A stretch of 15,173 nt of DNA from Paracoccaceae bacterium (GTDB lineage Bacteria; Pseudomonadota; Alphaproteobacteria; Rhodobacterales; Rhodobacteraceae), in NCBI GenBank assembly GCA_902525995.1, contig CABZJG010000020.1:1-15173 (forward strand), given 5' to 3'. The position numbers were made by a program, and so were the translations under genes. Positions 6,987-14,442 of this stretch are shown piece after piece. The notes beneath the pieces were generated by a model. It had not been told where the DNA came from, made no database searches, and saw nothing but the letters and a program-made list of their open reading frames with translations. How positions within the stretch are numbered: the stretch's first letter is position 1; each line of letters opens with the position of its first letter.

Positions 6987-8462
6987 TCACTCGGCTGCAA
7001 ATGACGCGGCAGGTGCCAAGTCTTTCAAAATGGCCTCTGCGGTATCGCGGCCATCTTTAATGGCCCAAACAACCAGGGATGCGCCGCGAACAATGTCGCC
7101 AACGGCATAAACACCCGGCATGTCGGTTTTCCCGGTTTCAAACTCTGCCTTAACGGTCCCCCAGCGGGTGACTGGCAGTTCGGGTTGATCAAACAGTGTC
7201 GGCAAATCCTCTGGTTCAAAACCCAAGGCTTTGATCACGAGATCTGCCTCTTCTATGTAGTCACTGCCTTCAATCATCTCAGGTTGGCGGCGGCCGCTGG
7301 CATCCGGTGCACCAAGGCGCATCTTTCGGGCCATAACGCCTTGGACGGCGCCTTTTTCGGTGGTGTCGGGTGTCAGCGCTTTGGCGCTGCCATCGTTGAC
7401 AAAACCCTCGGGCGCCGAGAGCCACTCAAATATAACGCCTTCTTCTTCTGTATTTTGCACCTCACGCTGGGATCCGGGCATGTTTGCACGATCCCGGCGA
7501 TAGAGGCATTTGACCGATGTCGCGCCTTGCCGGACGGCAGTGCGCACACAGTCCATAGCGGTATCGCCTCCACCAATGACAACAACTTTTTTGCCTTTGG
7601 CATTCAGCGCGCCGGTTTCAAAATCCGGAACCTTGTCGCCGAAATTGATCTGGTTCGAAACTGTGAGAAAATCTAAAGCCTGCTCCACACCGCTTAGGGT
7701 GCTGCCTGCAATGTCCAGATCACGAATTTTATACACACCGGTGGCAATAATGATGGCATCATGGGCGCTGCGCAGATCCTCAAATGGAATATCACGGCCG
7801 ATATCGCAGTTTAATTTCAGTGTAACGCCGCCAGCGATCAATTGCTCGTTGCGCCGCATCACCACGTCTTTTTCCAGCTTAAAACCTGGGATACCATAGG
7901 TGAGCAAACCGCCCGCCCGGTCATACCGGTCATAAACAGTTACTTGAATGCCCGCGCGCCGCAACCTGTCTGCTGCAGCCAAGCCGCCGGGGCCAGCGCC
8001 AATAATACCCACGGATTGATCCCGTTCGGTGATCGGAGAGATCGGTTTTACCCAGCCGTTTTCCCAAGCCGTATCTGTAATGTATTTTTCGACAGCACCA
8101 ATTGTAACCGTTTCGTGTCCTGATTGCTCGATAACGCAGTTGCCCTCGCACAGCCGGTCCTGTGGACAAATCCGGCCACAAATTTCCGGAAACGTATTGG
8201 TCGCTTGCGAGACATCATAAGCTTCTTCAAGACGGCCCTCAGCAGTCAGCAAAAGCCAGTCCGGTATATTGTTGTGCAGGGGGCAGTGCGACTGACAATA
8301 GGGCACGCCGCATTGACTGCAGCGGCTGGCTTGCTCTTGTGCTTTTGCGGCAGCGAACTCAGCATAAATTTCGTCAAAATCCTGCGCTCTGTTTTGAGCG
8401 CTGCGTTTGTCCGGCATCGATCTGTCGAGCGACACGAATTTTAGCATAGGTTGCTTGGCCAT
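6987..8462 (-). CDS. gltD: Glutamate synthase (NADPH) small (beta) subunit
   Basis: GltD takes electrons from NADPH through FAD and passes them by iron-sulfur clusters to GltB. The 491 residues are slightly longer than E. coli GltD (about 472). The N-terminal 4Fe-4S region has Cys48/51/56/60 and Cys95/99/105/109 (CSQCGVPYCQSHCP; CGRICPQDRLCEGNC). The FAD Rossmann motif GAGPGG is at 155-160, the NADPH motif GGGDTA at 297-302, and the FAD-closing motif GVYAVGDIVRGASLVVWAI near the C-terminus. The ATG at 8462 has GGAG seven nt upstream. It is the first gene of the gltD-gltB operon, driven by the promoter at 8551-8579. That leaves a 5' leader of roughly 80 nt. Confidence 0.97.
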   Translation of the reverse strand: MAKQPMLKFVSLDRSMPDKRSAQNRAQDFDEIYAEFAAAKAQEQASRCSQCGVPYCQSHCPLHNNIPDWLLLTAEGRLEEAYDVSQATNTFPEICGRICPQDRLCEGNCVIEQSGHETVTIGAVEKYITDTAWENGWVKPISPITERDQSVGIIGAGPGGLAAADRLRRAGIQVTVYDRYDRAGGLLTYGIPGFKLEKDVVMRRNEQLIAGGVTLKLNCDIGRDIPFEDLRSAHDAIIIATGVYKIRDLDIAGSTLSGVEQALDFLTVSNQINFGDKVPDFETGALNAKGKKVVVIGGGDTAMDCVRTAVRQGATSVKCLYRRDRANMPGSQREVQNTEEEGVIFEWLSAPEGFVNDGSAKALTPDTTEKGAVQGVMARKMRLGAPDASGRRQPEMIEGSDYIEEADLVIKALGFEPEDLPTLFDQPELPVTRWGTVKAEFETGKTDMPGVYAVGDIVRGASLVVWAIKDGRDTAEAILKDLAPAASFAAE

Positions 8463-8528
8463 TTAGGATCTCCGATTCCAATCCAGCTGTCTTTAGAGGA
8501 AACCAACACCTGATAAAAGTCACAAATG

Positions 8529-8595
8529 CTGACCTATTTTATAATTTTTCATTATATCTGACCTAAAAACTTGGTTCAACAATTATTTTTAGGTC
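8529..8595. promoter_or_regulatory. Three GACCTA motifs around the gltDB promoter (candidate operator)
   Basis: CTGACCTA occurs at 8529-8536 and again at 8558-8565, exactly 29 bp apart. An inverted copy lies at 8590-8595. The second and third copies extend to a perfect 10-bp inverted repeat, GACCTAAAAA (8560-8569) and TTTTTAGGTC (8586-8595), flanking the -35 box. One copy lies just upstream of the -10, one near +10 and one upstream of the -35, an arrangement that would suit a regulator binding site. The regulator is unknown; Lrp- or LysR-type control of gltB is known in other bacteria, but neither consensus is clearly met here. Confidence 0.45.
8551..8579 (-). promoter_or_regulatory. Sigma70-type promoter of gltD-gltB
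   Basis: On the minus strand TTGAAC (8574-8579) and a perfect TATAAT (8551-8556) are separated by the optimal 17 nt, in an AT-rich intergenic region, pointing at gltD. Transcription would begin near 8543-8545. This is the best promoter match in the window. Confidence 0.75.
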
Positions 8596-8675
8596 CGATT
8601 CGGACGTAAAAATATGGCTTTTCTTTCCAAAGCAGTTCTTTATAGCTATGCGCATACTTAAAAAGGGTTGCTTTA

Positions 8676-9482
8676 ATGCCAGTATTACACTTGATTTTGC
8701 TTGCAATAATACAAGGCATCACTGAATTTTTACCAATTTCTTCAAGTGCACATCTTATCCTTTTACCCAATCTCACAAATTTAGAGGATCAAGGTCAACT
8801 TATTGATGTTGCAGTACATTTGGGGACACTGGTTGCGGTAATGACGTATTTCTGGCGGGATGTGCTGCGGGTTCTAACCGGCCTGATCGAGTTGAGCCGC
8901 CGCAAAACAAACACTGCTGATGCGCAATTGGCGCTGTGTTTGATTGTTGCAACCATCCCAGCGGTTCTGTTTGGACTTGGCCTCAAGCTCACAGGGGTGG
9001 ATTTGGCAATGCGTGACAATGTTGCGCTAATCGGTTGGGCAATGCTGGGCTTTGGGCTGCTTTTATGGTGGGCAGACCGGACACCGGATCGGCAAAAACC
9101 TGCCGCCGACTGGACGCTTCGTCAGGCAGTTGTCTTGGGCCTATGGCAGGCATTGGCGTTGATTCCAGGTACCTCTCGGTCTGGAATAACCATCACAGGT
9201 GCGCGCCTTATGGGCTATCAGCGCCGTGATGCTGCGCGGTTTTCGATGCTCATGTCTGTGCCGGTCATCCTTGCGGCAGGCGGGCTATCAAGCTTGGACT
9301 TGATCGGCACGGTTGAAACCTCTGCTTTGGGCGACGCAGCGATCGCGGCAGGATGTGCTGCGGTTGCGGCCTTTATTGCGCTCGGGCTAATGATGCGCCT
9401 ACTCAAATCGGTGAGCTTCACACCTTATGTGATCTATAGGGTTATTCTGGGCGCTGGCCTGATCCTTTGGGCCTATCTTTAA
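8676..9482 (+). CDS. uppP: Undecaprenyl-diphosphatase UppP (BacA family)
   Basis: UppP is an integral inner-membrane enzyme that removes a phosphate from undecaprenyl diphosphate to regenerate the lipid carrier for peptidoglycan and other envelope polymers; extra copies give bacitracin resistance. The 268 residues are normal for the family. The first signature QGITEFLPISSSAHL is at 13-27 (Glu17), and the second, PGTSRSG with Arg168, at 164-170. Several hydrophobic helices are visible (about 1-30, 45-62, 85-105, 117-133, 150-165, 190-205, 217-240, 250-268). An AAGGG lies 8 nt before the ATG. The first 48 codons are strikingly AT-rich (9 of 47 codons after the start end in G or C), and composition shifts sharply near 8820. 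The gene diverges from gltD and is followed by aroQ after 62 nt. Confidence 0.96.
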   Translation: MPVLHLILLAIIQGITEFLPISSSAHLILLPNLTNLEDQGQLIDVAVHLGTLVAVMTYFWRDVLRVLTGLIELSRRKTNTADAQLALCLIVATIPAVLFGLGLKLTGVDLAMRDNVALIGWAMLGFGLLLWWADRTPDRQKPAADWTLRQAVVLGLWQALALIPGTSRSGITITGARLMGYQRRDAARFSMLMSVPVILAAGGLSSLDLIGTVETSALGDAAIAAGCAAVAAFIALGLMMRLLKSVSFTPYVIYRVILGAGLILWAYL

Positions 9483-9544
9483 TTTGCTTGCATCCCATGG
9501 CATAAGCATCTTAAGACTGCGAGCCAGCAAAAGGAAATCGCATC

Positions 9545-9988
9545 ATGGCGAAACATATCCAAATTCTGAATGGCCCAAACTTGAACATGTTGGGCACGCG
9601 TGAGCCAGAGCTCTACGGTCACGACACGCTTGAGGACGTTTTGGCGCAATGTCAGGCTATAGGCAATGAGCTGGGCTTTGAGGTTAGCCTTAAACAGTCC
9701 AATCACGAAGGTCAGATCATTGACTGGATCCAAGACGCACGTACCAAAGCAGACGGGATTATTATCAATCCTGCAGGCTATAGCCACACGTCGATCGCCT
9801 TTTTGGATGCGCTCAACATATTTGACGGGCCAGTGATCGAAGTGCATGTCTCGAACATCTATAGCCGCGAAAGCTTTCGCCATCATTCATATGTATCGCT
9901 GCGCGCCAACGGCGTCATAGCCGGCTGTGGGGCCCAAGGATATAGTCTGGCCATGCATAGAATGGGGCAGCTTTTGGCGGACGGCTAG
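9545..9988 (+). CDS. aroQ: Type II 3-dehydroquinate dehydratase
   Basis: AroQ converts 3-dehydroquinate to 3-dehydroshikimate, step three of the shikimate pathway to aromatic amino acids, in the cytosol, usually as a dodecamer. The 147 residues match the family. The active-site features are intact: NGPNLNMLGTREPELYG at 9-25 with Arg19 and catalytic Tyr24 in the flexible lid, QSNHEGQIIDWI from 51, NPAGYSHTS from 75, and EVHVSN with catalytic His101, then SRESFRHHS. AAGGA lies about 10 nt before the ATG. It probably forms an operon with uppP upstream and matB, which begins 16 nt after its stop. Confidence 0.97.
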   Translation: MAKHIQILNGPNLNMLGTREPELYGHDTLEDVLAQCQAIGNELGFEVSLKQSNHEGQIIDWIQDARTKADGIIINPAGYSHTSIAFLDALNIFDGPVIEVHVSNIYSRESFRHHSYVSLRANGVIAGCGAQGYSLAMHRMGQLLADG

Positions 9989-10004
9989 GGACCGGCATAG
10001 CCCC

Positions 10005-11531
10005 ATGACAAATCCGCTTTATGATGCTCTGTTCAAGCCCCACGAAAATGCCCAAACCACATTTTTGATCCTGCCCGATCAAACCCGCTGGACCCATGAT
10101 CAGTTCTTGCGCCGCAGCGCGCAATTTGCCCACGTGCTGACGAGCGCTGGCCTGAGGCCGGGCAGCCGGTTGGCTGTGCAGGTGCAAAAGTCACCCCAAG
10201 CACTTGCCCTTTATGCCGCATGTGTTGCGGCCGGCGTGATTTTTTTGCCGTTAAACAGCGGATATACAGCAACGGAAATCGACTATTTTATTGAAAACTC
10301 TGGCGCTGAAATGATGCTATGTGACGGCGCCGCATACGAAAACCTGGCGCCGCTGGCCGCCAAGTATAAGGCCGAGCTTTTGGTGCTTAATGCAGATGGC
10401 GCTGGCAGCTTTAGCGAGCGTGCGGATGATCAGCCAGACCGTTTTGATATTTGCCCTCGCACCGCCGATGATTTAGCGGCATTTTTGTACACATCAGGCA
10501 CCACAGGCCGGTCCAAAGGGGCAATGCTAAGCCAAAATAACCTTTTGTCGAATGCACAAACACTGGCTGAACATTGGCAATTTTCCAAGTCCGATGTGCT
10601 GCTGCATGCGTTGCCGATTTTTCATACCCACGGATTATTTGTCGCCACCAATATTTGCCTTTTAACTGGCTGTGCGATGCGGTTCTATCCAACCTTTGAT
10701 CGCAGCGCGTTAATCCGCGATATGCCCTCTTCAACCGCCTTGATGGGCGTGCCCACGTTTTACATCCGTTTGCTTGATGATCCACAGTTTGACCAGAAGG
10801 CCGCCCAAAATATGCGGCTTTTCATTTCCGGAAGCGCGCCGCTGCTGGCCGAAACCCACAAACAGTTTGAACAGCGCACCGGCCACCGCATACTTGAGCG
10901 TTACGGGATGACCGAAACCAATATGATCACCTCAAACCCCTATTCCGGCGCACGGCGCGCGGGCACAGTCGGGCATCCGCTGCCCGGGATTGAGGTGAAA
11001 ATCACAGACCCGAAAACGGGCAAGACCCTGCCGCAGGGCGAGATTGGCATGATTGAAGTGCGCGGGCCAAATGTCTTTCAGGGCTATTGGAAAATGCCCG
11101 AAAAAACTGCGGCCGAATTACGTGAAGACGGATTTTTTATCACCGGTGACCTTGGGCAGGTCGACGAAGAGGGATATTTTCAAATTGTGGGCCGCGATAA
11201 GGATTTAATTATTTCCGGCGGTTTTAATATCTACCCCAAAGAAATCGAAGCAGCGCTCGATGATCTTGCGGGGGTGCTTGAAACTGCGGTTATTGGCGTG
11301 CCACATCCCGATTTTGGCGAAACCGTGGTGGCGGTTGTTGTGGCCGAGCCTGATGTAGACTTAAGCCATGATGATCTGGCCGGCGAAATGCAGGAAAAAC
11401 TGGCAAAATTCAAGCTTCCAAGGGCGTATAAGATCGTGCCCGAGTTGCCACGAAATACCATGGGAAAGGTTCAGAAAGCTGCGTTGCGCAGGCAATACAG
11501 CGGGCTCTTTGAAAGCGTACCAAAAGAATAA
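10005..11531 (+). CDS. matB: Malonyl-CoA synthetase (MatB-type acyl-CoA synthetase)
   Basis: This adenylate-forming ligase is expected to join malonate to CoA at the cost of ATP (giving AMP), via a malonyl-AMP intermediate. The 508 residues closely resemble the Rhodopseudomonas MatB as I remember it: HALPIFHTHGLFVA, MGVPTFYxRLL, FISGSAPLLAETH and RYGMTETN are shared. The ANL motifs are complete: P-loop YTSGTTGRSKG at 162-172, RYGMTET at 299-305, hinge region GRDKD at 396-400, and the C-terminal catalytic Lys488 in PRNTMGKVQK. I chose the ATG at 10005 because the longer in-frame start at 9927 would sit inside aroQ and adds no family sequence. The Shine-Dalgarno is weak (TAGGGA, 13 nt away), so coupling to aroQ translation is likely. 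No malonate decarboxylase or transporter is in view, so the physiological source of malonate is open. Confidence 0.88.
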   Translation: MTNPLYDALFKPHENAQTTFLILPDQTRWTHDQFLRRSAQFAHVLTSAGLRPGSRLAVQVQKSPQALALYAACVAAGVIFLPLNSGYTATEIDYFIENSGAEMMLCDGAAYENLAPLAAKYKAELLVLNADGAGSFSERADDQPDRFDICPRTADDLAAFLYTSGTTGRSKGAMLSQNNLLSNAQTLAEHWQFSKSDVLLHALPIFHTHGLFVATNICLLTGCAMRFYPTFDRSALIRDMPSSTALMGVPTFYIRLLDDPQFDQKAAQNMRLFISGSAPLLAETHKQFEQRTGHRILERYGMTETNMITSNPYSGARRAGTVGHPLPGIEVKITDPKTGKTLPQGEIGMIEVRGPNVFQGYWKMPEKTAAELREDGFFITGDLGQVDEEGYFQIVGRDKDLIISGGFNIYPKEIEAALDDLAGVLETAVIGVPHPDFGETVVAVVVAEPDVDLSHDDLAGEMQEKLAKFKLPRAYKIVPELPRNTMGKVQKAALRRQYSGLFESVPKE

Positions 11532-11546
11532 ATCACACCAAAGAGA

Positions 11547-11572
11547 AAGGGCGCAGTTTAAACCGCGCCCTT
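11547..11572. terminator. Bidirectional terminator between matB and clpB
   Basis: AAGGGCGC (11547-11554) pairs perfectly with GCGCCCTT (11565-11572) over a 10-nt loop that itself contains the palindrome GTTTAAAC. It sits 15 nt after the matB stop and 26 nt beyond the clpB stop. On the minus strand the stem runs into a pyrimidine-rich tract (CCCTTTCTCTTT), and on the plus strand into TTAAA. It probably serves both converging genes, better for clpB. Confidence 0.7.
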
Positions 11573-11598
11573 AAACCCAATTCAACATGCCAAACGCG

Positions 11599-14217
11599 TT
11601 AGTGCAAAACAGTCTGATCCGGGGCTTTCTGATTTGACTGGCTCAAACGATCGCCAATAATCAGCCCATCAGTGCTTGCATCTACAGCCAGCGTTTCGCC
11701 CTCGCTAATATCACCAGCAAGGATCATTTCGGCCAGCGGATCCTGCAGAGCCCTTTGAATAACACGCTTGAGGGGCCGCGCCCCAAACACCGGATCATAG
11801 CCTTCATCCGCCAGCCATTTCTGTGCCGCATCACTGAGTGAAAGCATGATCTTGCGGGAAGACAGACGGTTATAAAGCAACTGCAACTGCACCGAGACGA
11901 TGCCGGTCATATCTTCCCGGCTCAACCGGTCAAAGATAATAGTCTCATCCAAACGGTTTAGAAACTCTGGGCGGAAATGCGATCGCACCGCATCCATCAC
12001 ATCACGCTTTGCCGTTGAACTATCTGCGTTTTGAGGCAGTTCACTTAAAGCCTGCGATCCAAGGTTGGATGTAAGGATGATCAGGGTCTGCTTGAAATCA
12101 ACCGTCCGCCCCTGCCCATCGGTCAGCACCCCATCATCCAGAACCTGAAGCAGCACGTTAAACACATCCGGGTGGGCTTTTTCGACCTCGTCAAAAAGCA
12201 CAACCTGATAGGGTCTGCGGCGCACGGCTTCGGTTAAAACGCCGCCCTCATCATAGCCGACATACCCCGGAGGCGCCCCGATGAGCCGCGCCACCGCATG
12301 TTTTTCCATGAACTCTGACATATCAATGCGCACCATGGCGCCATCATCGTCGAAAAGGAAATTTGCAACTGCTTTGGTCAGTTCGGTTTTGCCAACCCCT
12401 GTGGGGCCTAGAAATAAAAACGAGCCCAGCGGGCGGTTTTCATCGTTCAGCCCGGCGCGCGCGCGGCGCACCGCATTGGCCACGGCGCGCACGGCAGGGG
12501 CTTGGCCAATTACCCGCTGTTGTACTTCATCTTCCATACGCAAAAGCTTTTCCCGCTCGCCTTCAAGCATTTTGGCCATCGGAATTCCGGTCCAGCGCTC
12601 GACCACATGCGCGATTTGTTCGGGGTCCACCGCTTCTTCAACCATCATGCCCTGACGGTCGGCCATTTCGGCCTCGGCCAAGGCTTTTTCCAGCTGCGGG
12701 ATAACCCCATAGGACAGCTCGCCTGCACGGGCCAAATTGCTGTCCCGTTTGGCCAGCTCTAAATCAGCGCGTGCGCGGTCAAGTTGCTCTTTTAGATCGC
12801 GTGCGCCGGCAAGCTTGTCACGTTCGGCCTGCCATTGAGAGGTCATTGCGGCGCTTTTATCCTGCAACTCGGATAGATCTTTTTCCAGCGCCTTAAGCCG
12901 ATCTTGCGAGGCTTTGTCCTTTTCAATGCGCAGCGCTTCCGCTTCGATTTGCTTTTGCAAGATTTCCCGATCCAATGCATCAAGCTCTTCGGGTTTGCTA
13001 TCCACCTGCATCCGCAAACGGCTGGCAGCTTCATCCACCAGATCAATCGCTTTATCCGGCAGGAACCGGTCGGTAATATAACGGTTCGACAGGGTCGCCG
13101 CCGACACCAAAGCGCCATCGGTGATCCGCACCCCATGATGCAATTCGTATTTTTCCTTGATGCCGCGCAGAATGCTGACGGTATCATCCACGTTGGGCTC
13201 GGAAATCATGACCGGTTGAAAGCGGCGCGCAAGGGCGGCGTCTTTTTCAACATATTTGCGATATTCATCCAGTGTTGTGGCCCCGATACAGTGCAATTCG
13301 CCCCGCGCCAGAGCCGGTTTAATCAAATTCGCCGCATCCATTGCGCCTTCTGATTTTCCCGCACCCACCAGCGTGTGCATTTCGTCGATGAACAAAATGA
13401 CTTCGCCTGCAGCAGCGGAAATTTCCGTTAAAATCGACTTAAGCCGCTCTTCGAATTCGCCGCGATATTTGGCACCGGCGATCAGCGCGCCCATATCAAG
13501 CGCCATCAAGCGTTTGTTGCGCAGCGATTCCGGCACATCACCGTTTACAACCCGCAAGGCCATCCCTTCAGCAATCGCGGTTTTTCCCACGCCCGGCTCG
13601 CCAATCAGCACCGGATTGTTCTTGGTCCGGCGCGACAGAACCTGCATTGCGCGGCGAATTTCGTCGTCGCGGCCAATAATCGGGTCTATTTTTCCCGCCT
13701 CGGCCGCCGCCGTCAAATCTTGGGCATATTTTTCCAAGGCTTCGTAATTATCTTCCGCACTGGCACTATCGGCAGTGCGGCCTTTGCGCAAATCGTTGAT
13801 CGCAGAATTTAAATTCTGCGCGTTCACCTTGGCGGCCACCAACACATCTTTGGCTGAGGATCGCACCACCACCAAAGATGTCAAGATACGTTCAACCGTC
13901 ACAAATTGATCTTTGGCTTTTTCAGCAAGCTTTTCCGCTTCGCTGAGCACTTTTGCAATACTGGTATCCAAAATCATCTGGTGTGATCCACCAGCGACCT
14001 TTGGAAGTTTCGAGACTTTTTCCTCTATCAAAGCAGTAAGCTGCGCGCCATCACCGCCCGAACGGGTGATTAAATTTGCCGCAAAGCCTTCGCGGTCATC
14101 CACCAGAGCTTTGAGCAGATGCAAGGGCTCTAATCTTTGATGATCTTCGCGAACTGCGATGCTTTGTGCGCTTTGTACAAAACCGCGCGCACGTTCCGTG
14201 AACTTGGTTAAGTCCAT
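11599..14217 (-). CDS. clpB: ATP-dependent disaggregase ClpB
   Basis: ClpB is a hexameric cytosolic AAA+ chaperone that works with DnaK to pull proteins out of heat-induced aggregates. The 872 residues match alphaproteobacterial ClpB. The order is: Clp N-terminal repeats (about 1-145), AAA-1 with Walker A GEPGVGKT at 206-213 and Walker B ILFIDE at 274-279, the coiled-coil middle domain (about 400-530) that marks ClpB rather than ClpA/ClpC, AAA-2 with Walker A GPTGVGKT at 604-611 and Walker B VVLFDE, then the C-terminal D2-small domain. AAGGAGT lies 5 nt before the ATG. A heat-shock type promoter lies at 14299-14327. It converges with matB and diverges from pyrF. No defects are visible. Confidence 0.98.
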   Translation of the reverse strand: MDLTKFTERARGFVQSAQSIAVREDHQRLEPLHLLKALVDDREGFAANLITRSGGDGAQLTALIEEKVSKLPKVAGGSHQMILDTSIAKVLSEAEKLAEKAKDQFVTVERILTSLVVVRSSAKDVLVAAKVNAQNLNSAINDLRKGRTADSASAEDNYEALEKYAQDLTAAAEAGKIDPIIGRDDEIRRAMQVLSRRTKNNPVLIGEPGVGKTAIAEGMALRVVNGDVPESLRNKRLMALDMGALIAGAKYRGEFEERLKSILTEISAAAGEVILFIDEMHTLVGAGKSEGAMDAANLIKPALARGELHCIGATTLDEYRKYVEKDAALARRFQPVMISEPNVDDTVSILRGIKEKYELHHGVRITDGALVSAATLSNRYITDRFLPDKAIDLVDEAASRLRMQVDSKPEELDALDREILQKQIEAEALRIEKDKASQDRLKALEKDLSELQDKSAAMTSQWQAERDKLAGARDLKEQLDRARADLELAKRDSNLARAGELSYGVIPQLEKALAEAEMADRQGMMVEEAVDPEQIAHVVERWTGIPMAKMLEGEREKLLRMEDEVQQRVIGQAPAVRAVANAVRRARAGLNDENRPLGSFLFLGPTGVGKTELTKAVANFLFDDDGAMVRIDMSEFMEKHAVARLIGAPPGYVGYDEGGVLTEAVRRRPYQVVLFDEVEKAHPDVFNVLLQVLDDGVLTDGQGRTVDFKQTLIILTSNLGSQALSELPQNADSSTAKRDVMDAVRSHFRPEFLNRLDETIIFDRLSREDMTGIVSVQLQLLYNRLSSRKIMLSLSDAAQKWLADEGYDPVFGARPLKRVIQRALQDPLAEMILAGDISEGETLAVDASTDGLIIGDRLSQSNQKAPDQTVLH

Positions 14218-14298
14218 GGTTAACTCCTTCTTTCATAAGCGCCCATTTGCTTTTGCGCCCGCTCAACAGCACGCATTTTCAGGGCCTTCTGATCTTGC

Positions 14299-14327
14299 AT
14301 ATGGGAATTCAAACTCCATCGATCAAG
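14299..14327 (-). promoter_or_regulatory. Candidate sigma32 (RpoH) heat-shock promoter of clpB
   Basis: On the minus strand CTTGAT (14322-14327) is followed after 15 nt by TCCCATAT (14299-14306). This fits the RpoH pattern CTTGAA-N13-17-CCCCATnT, and clpB is a classic RpoH target. The -10 lies about 80 nt before the clpB ATG. Confidence 0.6.
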
Positions 14328-14329
14328 TC

Positions 14330-14341
14330 AAACCTAGGTTT
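14330..14341. promoter_or_regulatory. 12-bp perfect palindrome upstream of the clpB promoter
   Basis: AAACCTAGGTTT is a perfect palindrome lying 2 bp upstream of the clpB -35 box and 43 bp upstream of the pyrF -35. Placement suggests a possible protein-binding site shared by the two divergent genes; no known regulator consensus is recognised. Confidence 0.25.
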
Positions 14342-14384
14342 TTGAAACAGTTAGGCTTACGGCTGGCTGGCATAGGCTTGTTGC

Positions 14385-14414
14385 TTGACGCTGCTTTGCT
14401 TCGCTGCGTATACC
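14385..14414 (+). promoter_or_regulatory. Candidate sigma70-type promoter of pyrF
   Basis: TTGACG (14385-14390) and TATACC (14409-14414) are 18 nt apart on the plus strand. The start of transcription would be near 14421, about 22 nt before the pyrF ATG, leaving a short leader with GGAAGG as ribosome-binding site (14429-14434). Confidence 0.5.
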
Positions 14415-14442
14415 ACCTTCGATTCAATGGAAGGCAGGGCAA

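Noticed and set aside
6147..8200. 15-mer CGGAAACGTATTGGT present in both gltB (near 6148) and gltD (near 8188)
   Set aside because: Both copies encode the local peptide NTFP in the two subunits; a short shared peptide with similar codons explains it better than a repeat element.
8586..8605. GTCCG-ATT-CGGAC dyad as a terminator or sRNA
   Set aside because: The 5-bp stem is too short and no gene ends there; it is mentioned only as part of the regulatory spacer.
9483..9544. Promoter between uppP and aroQ (TTGCAT-N17-TTAAGA)
   Set aside because: The match is poor and the 62-nt gap on the same strand fits cotranscription; not strong enough to call.
9927..10004. Longer N-terminus for matB
   Set aside because: It would start inside aroQ, in another frame, and adds 26 residues that do not belong to the MatB family; the ATG at 10005 gives the expected MxNPLYDALF start.
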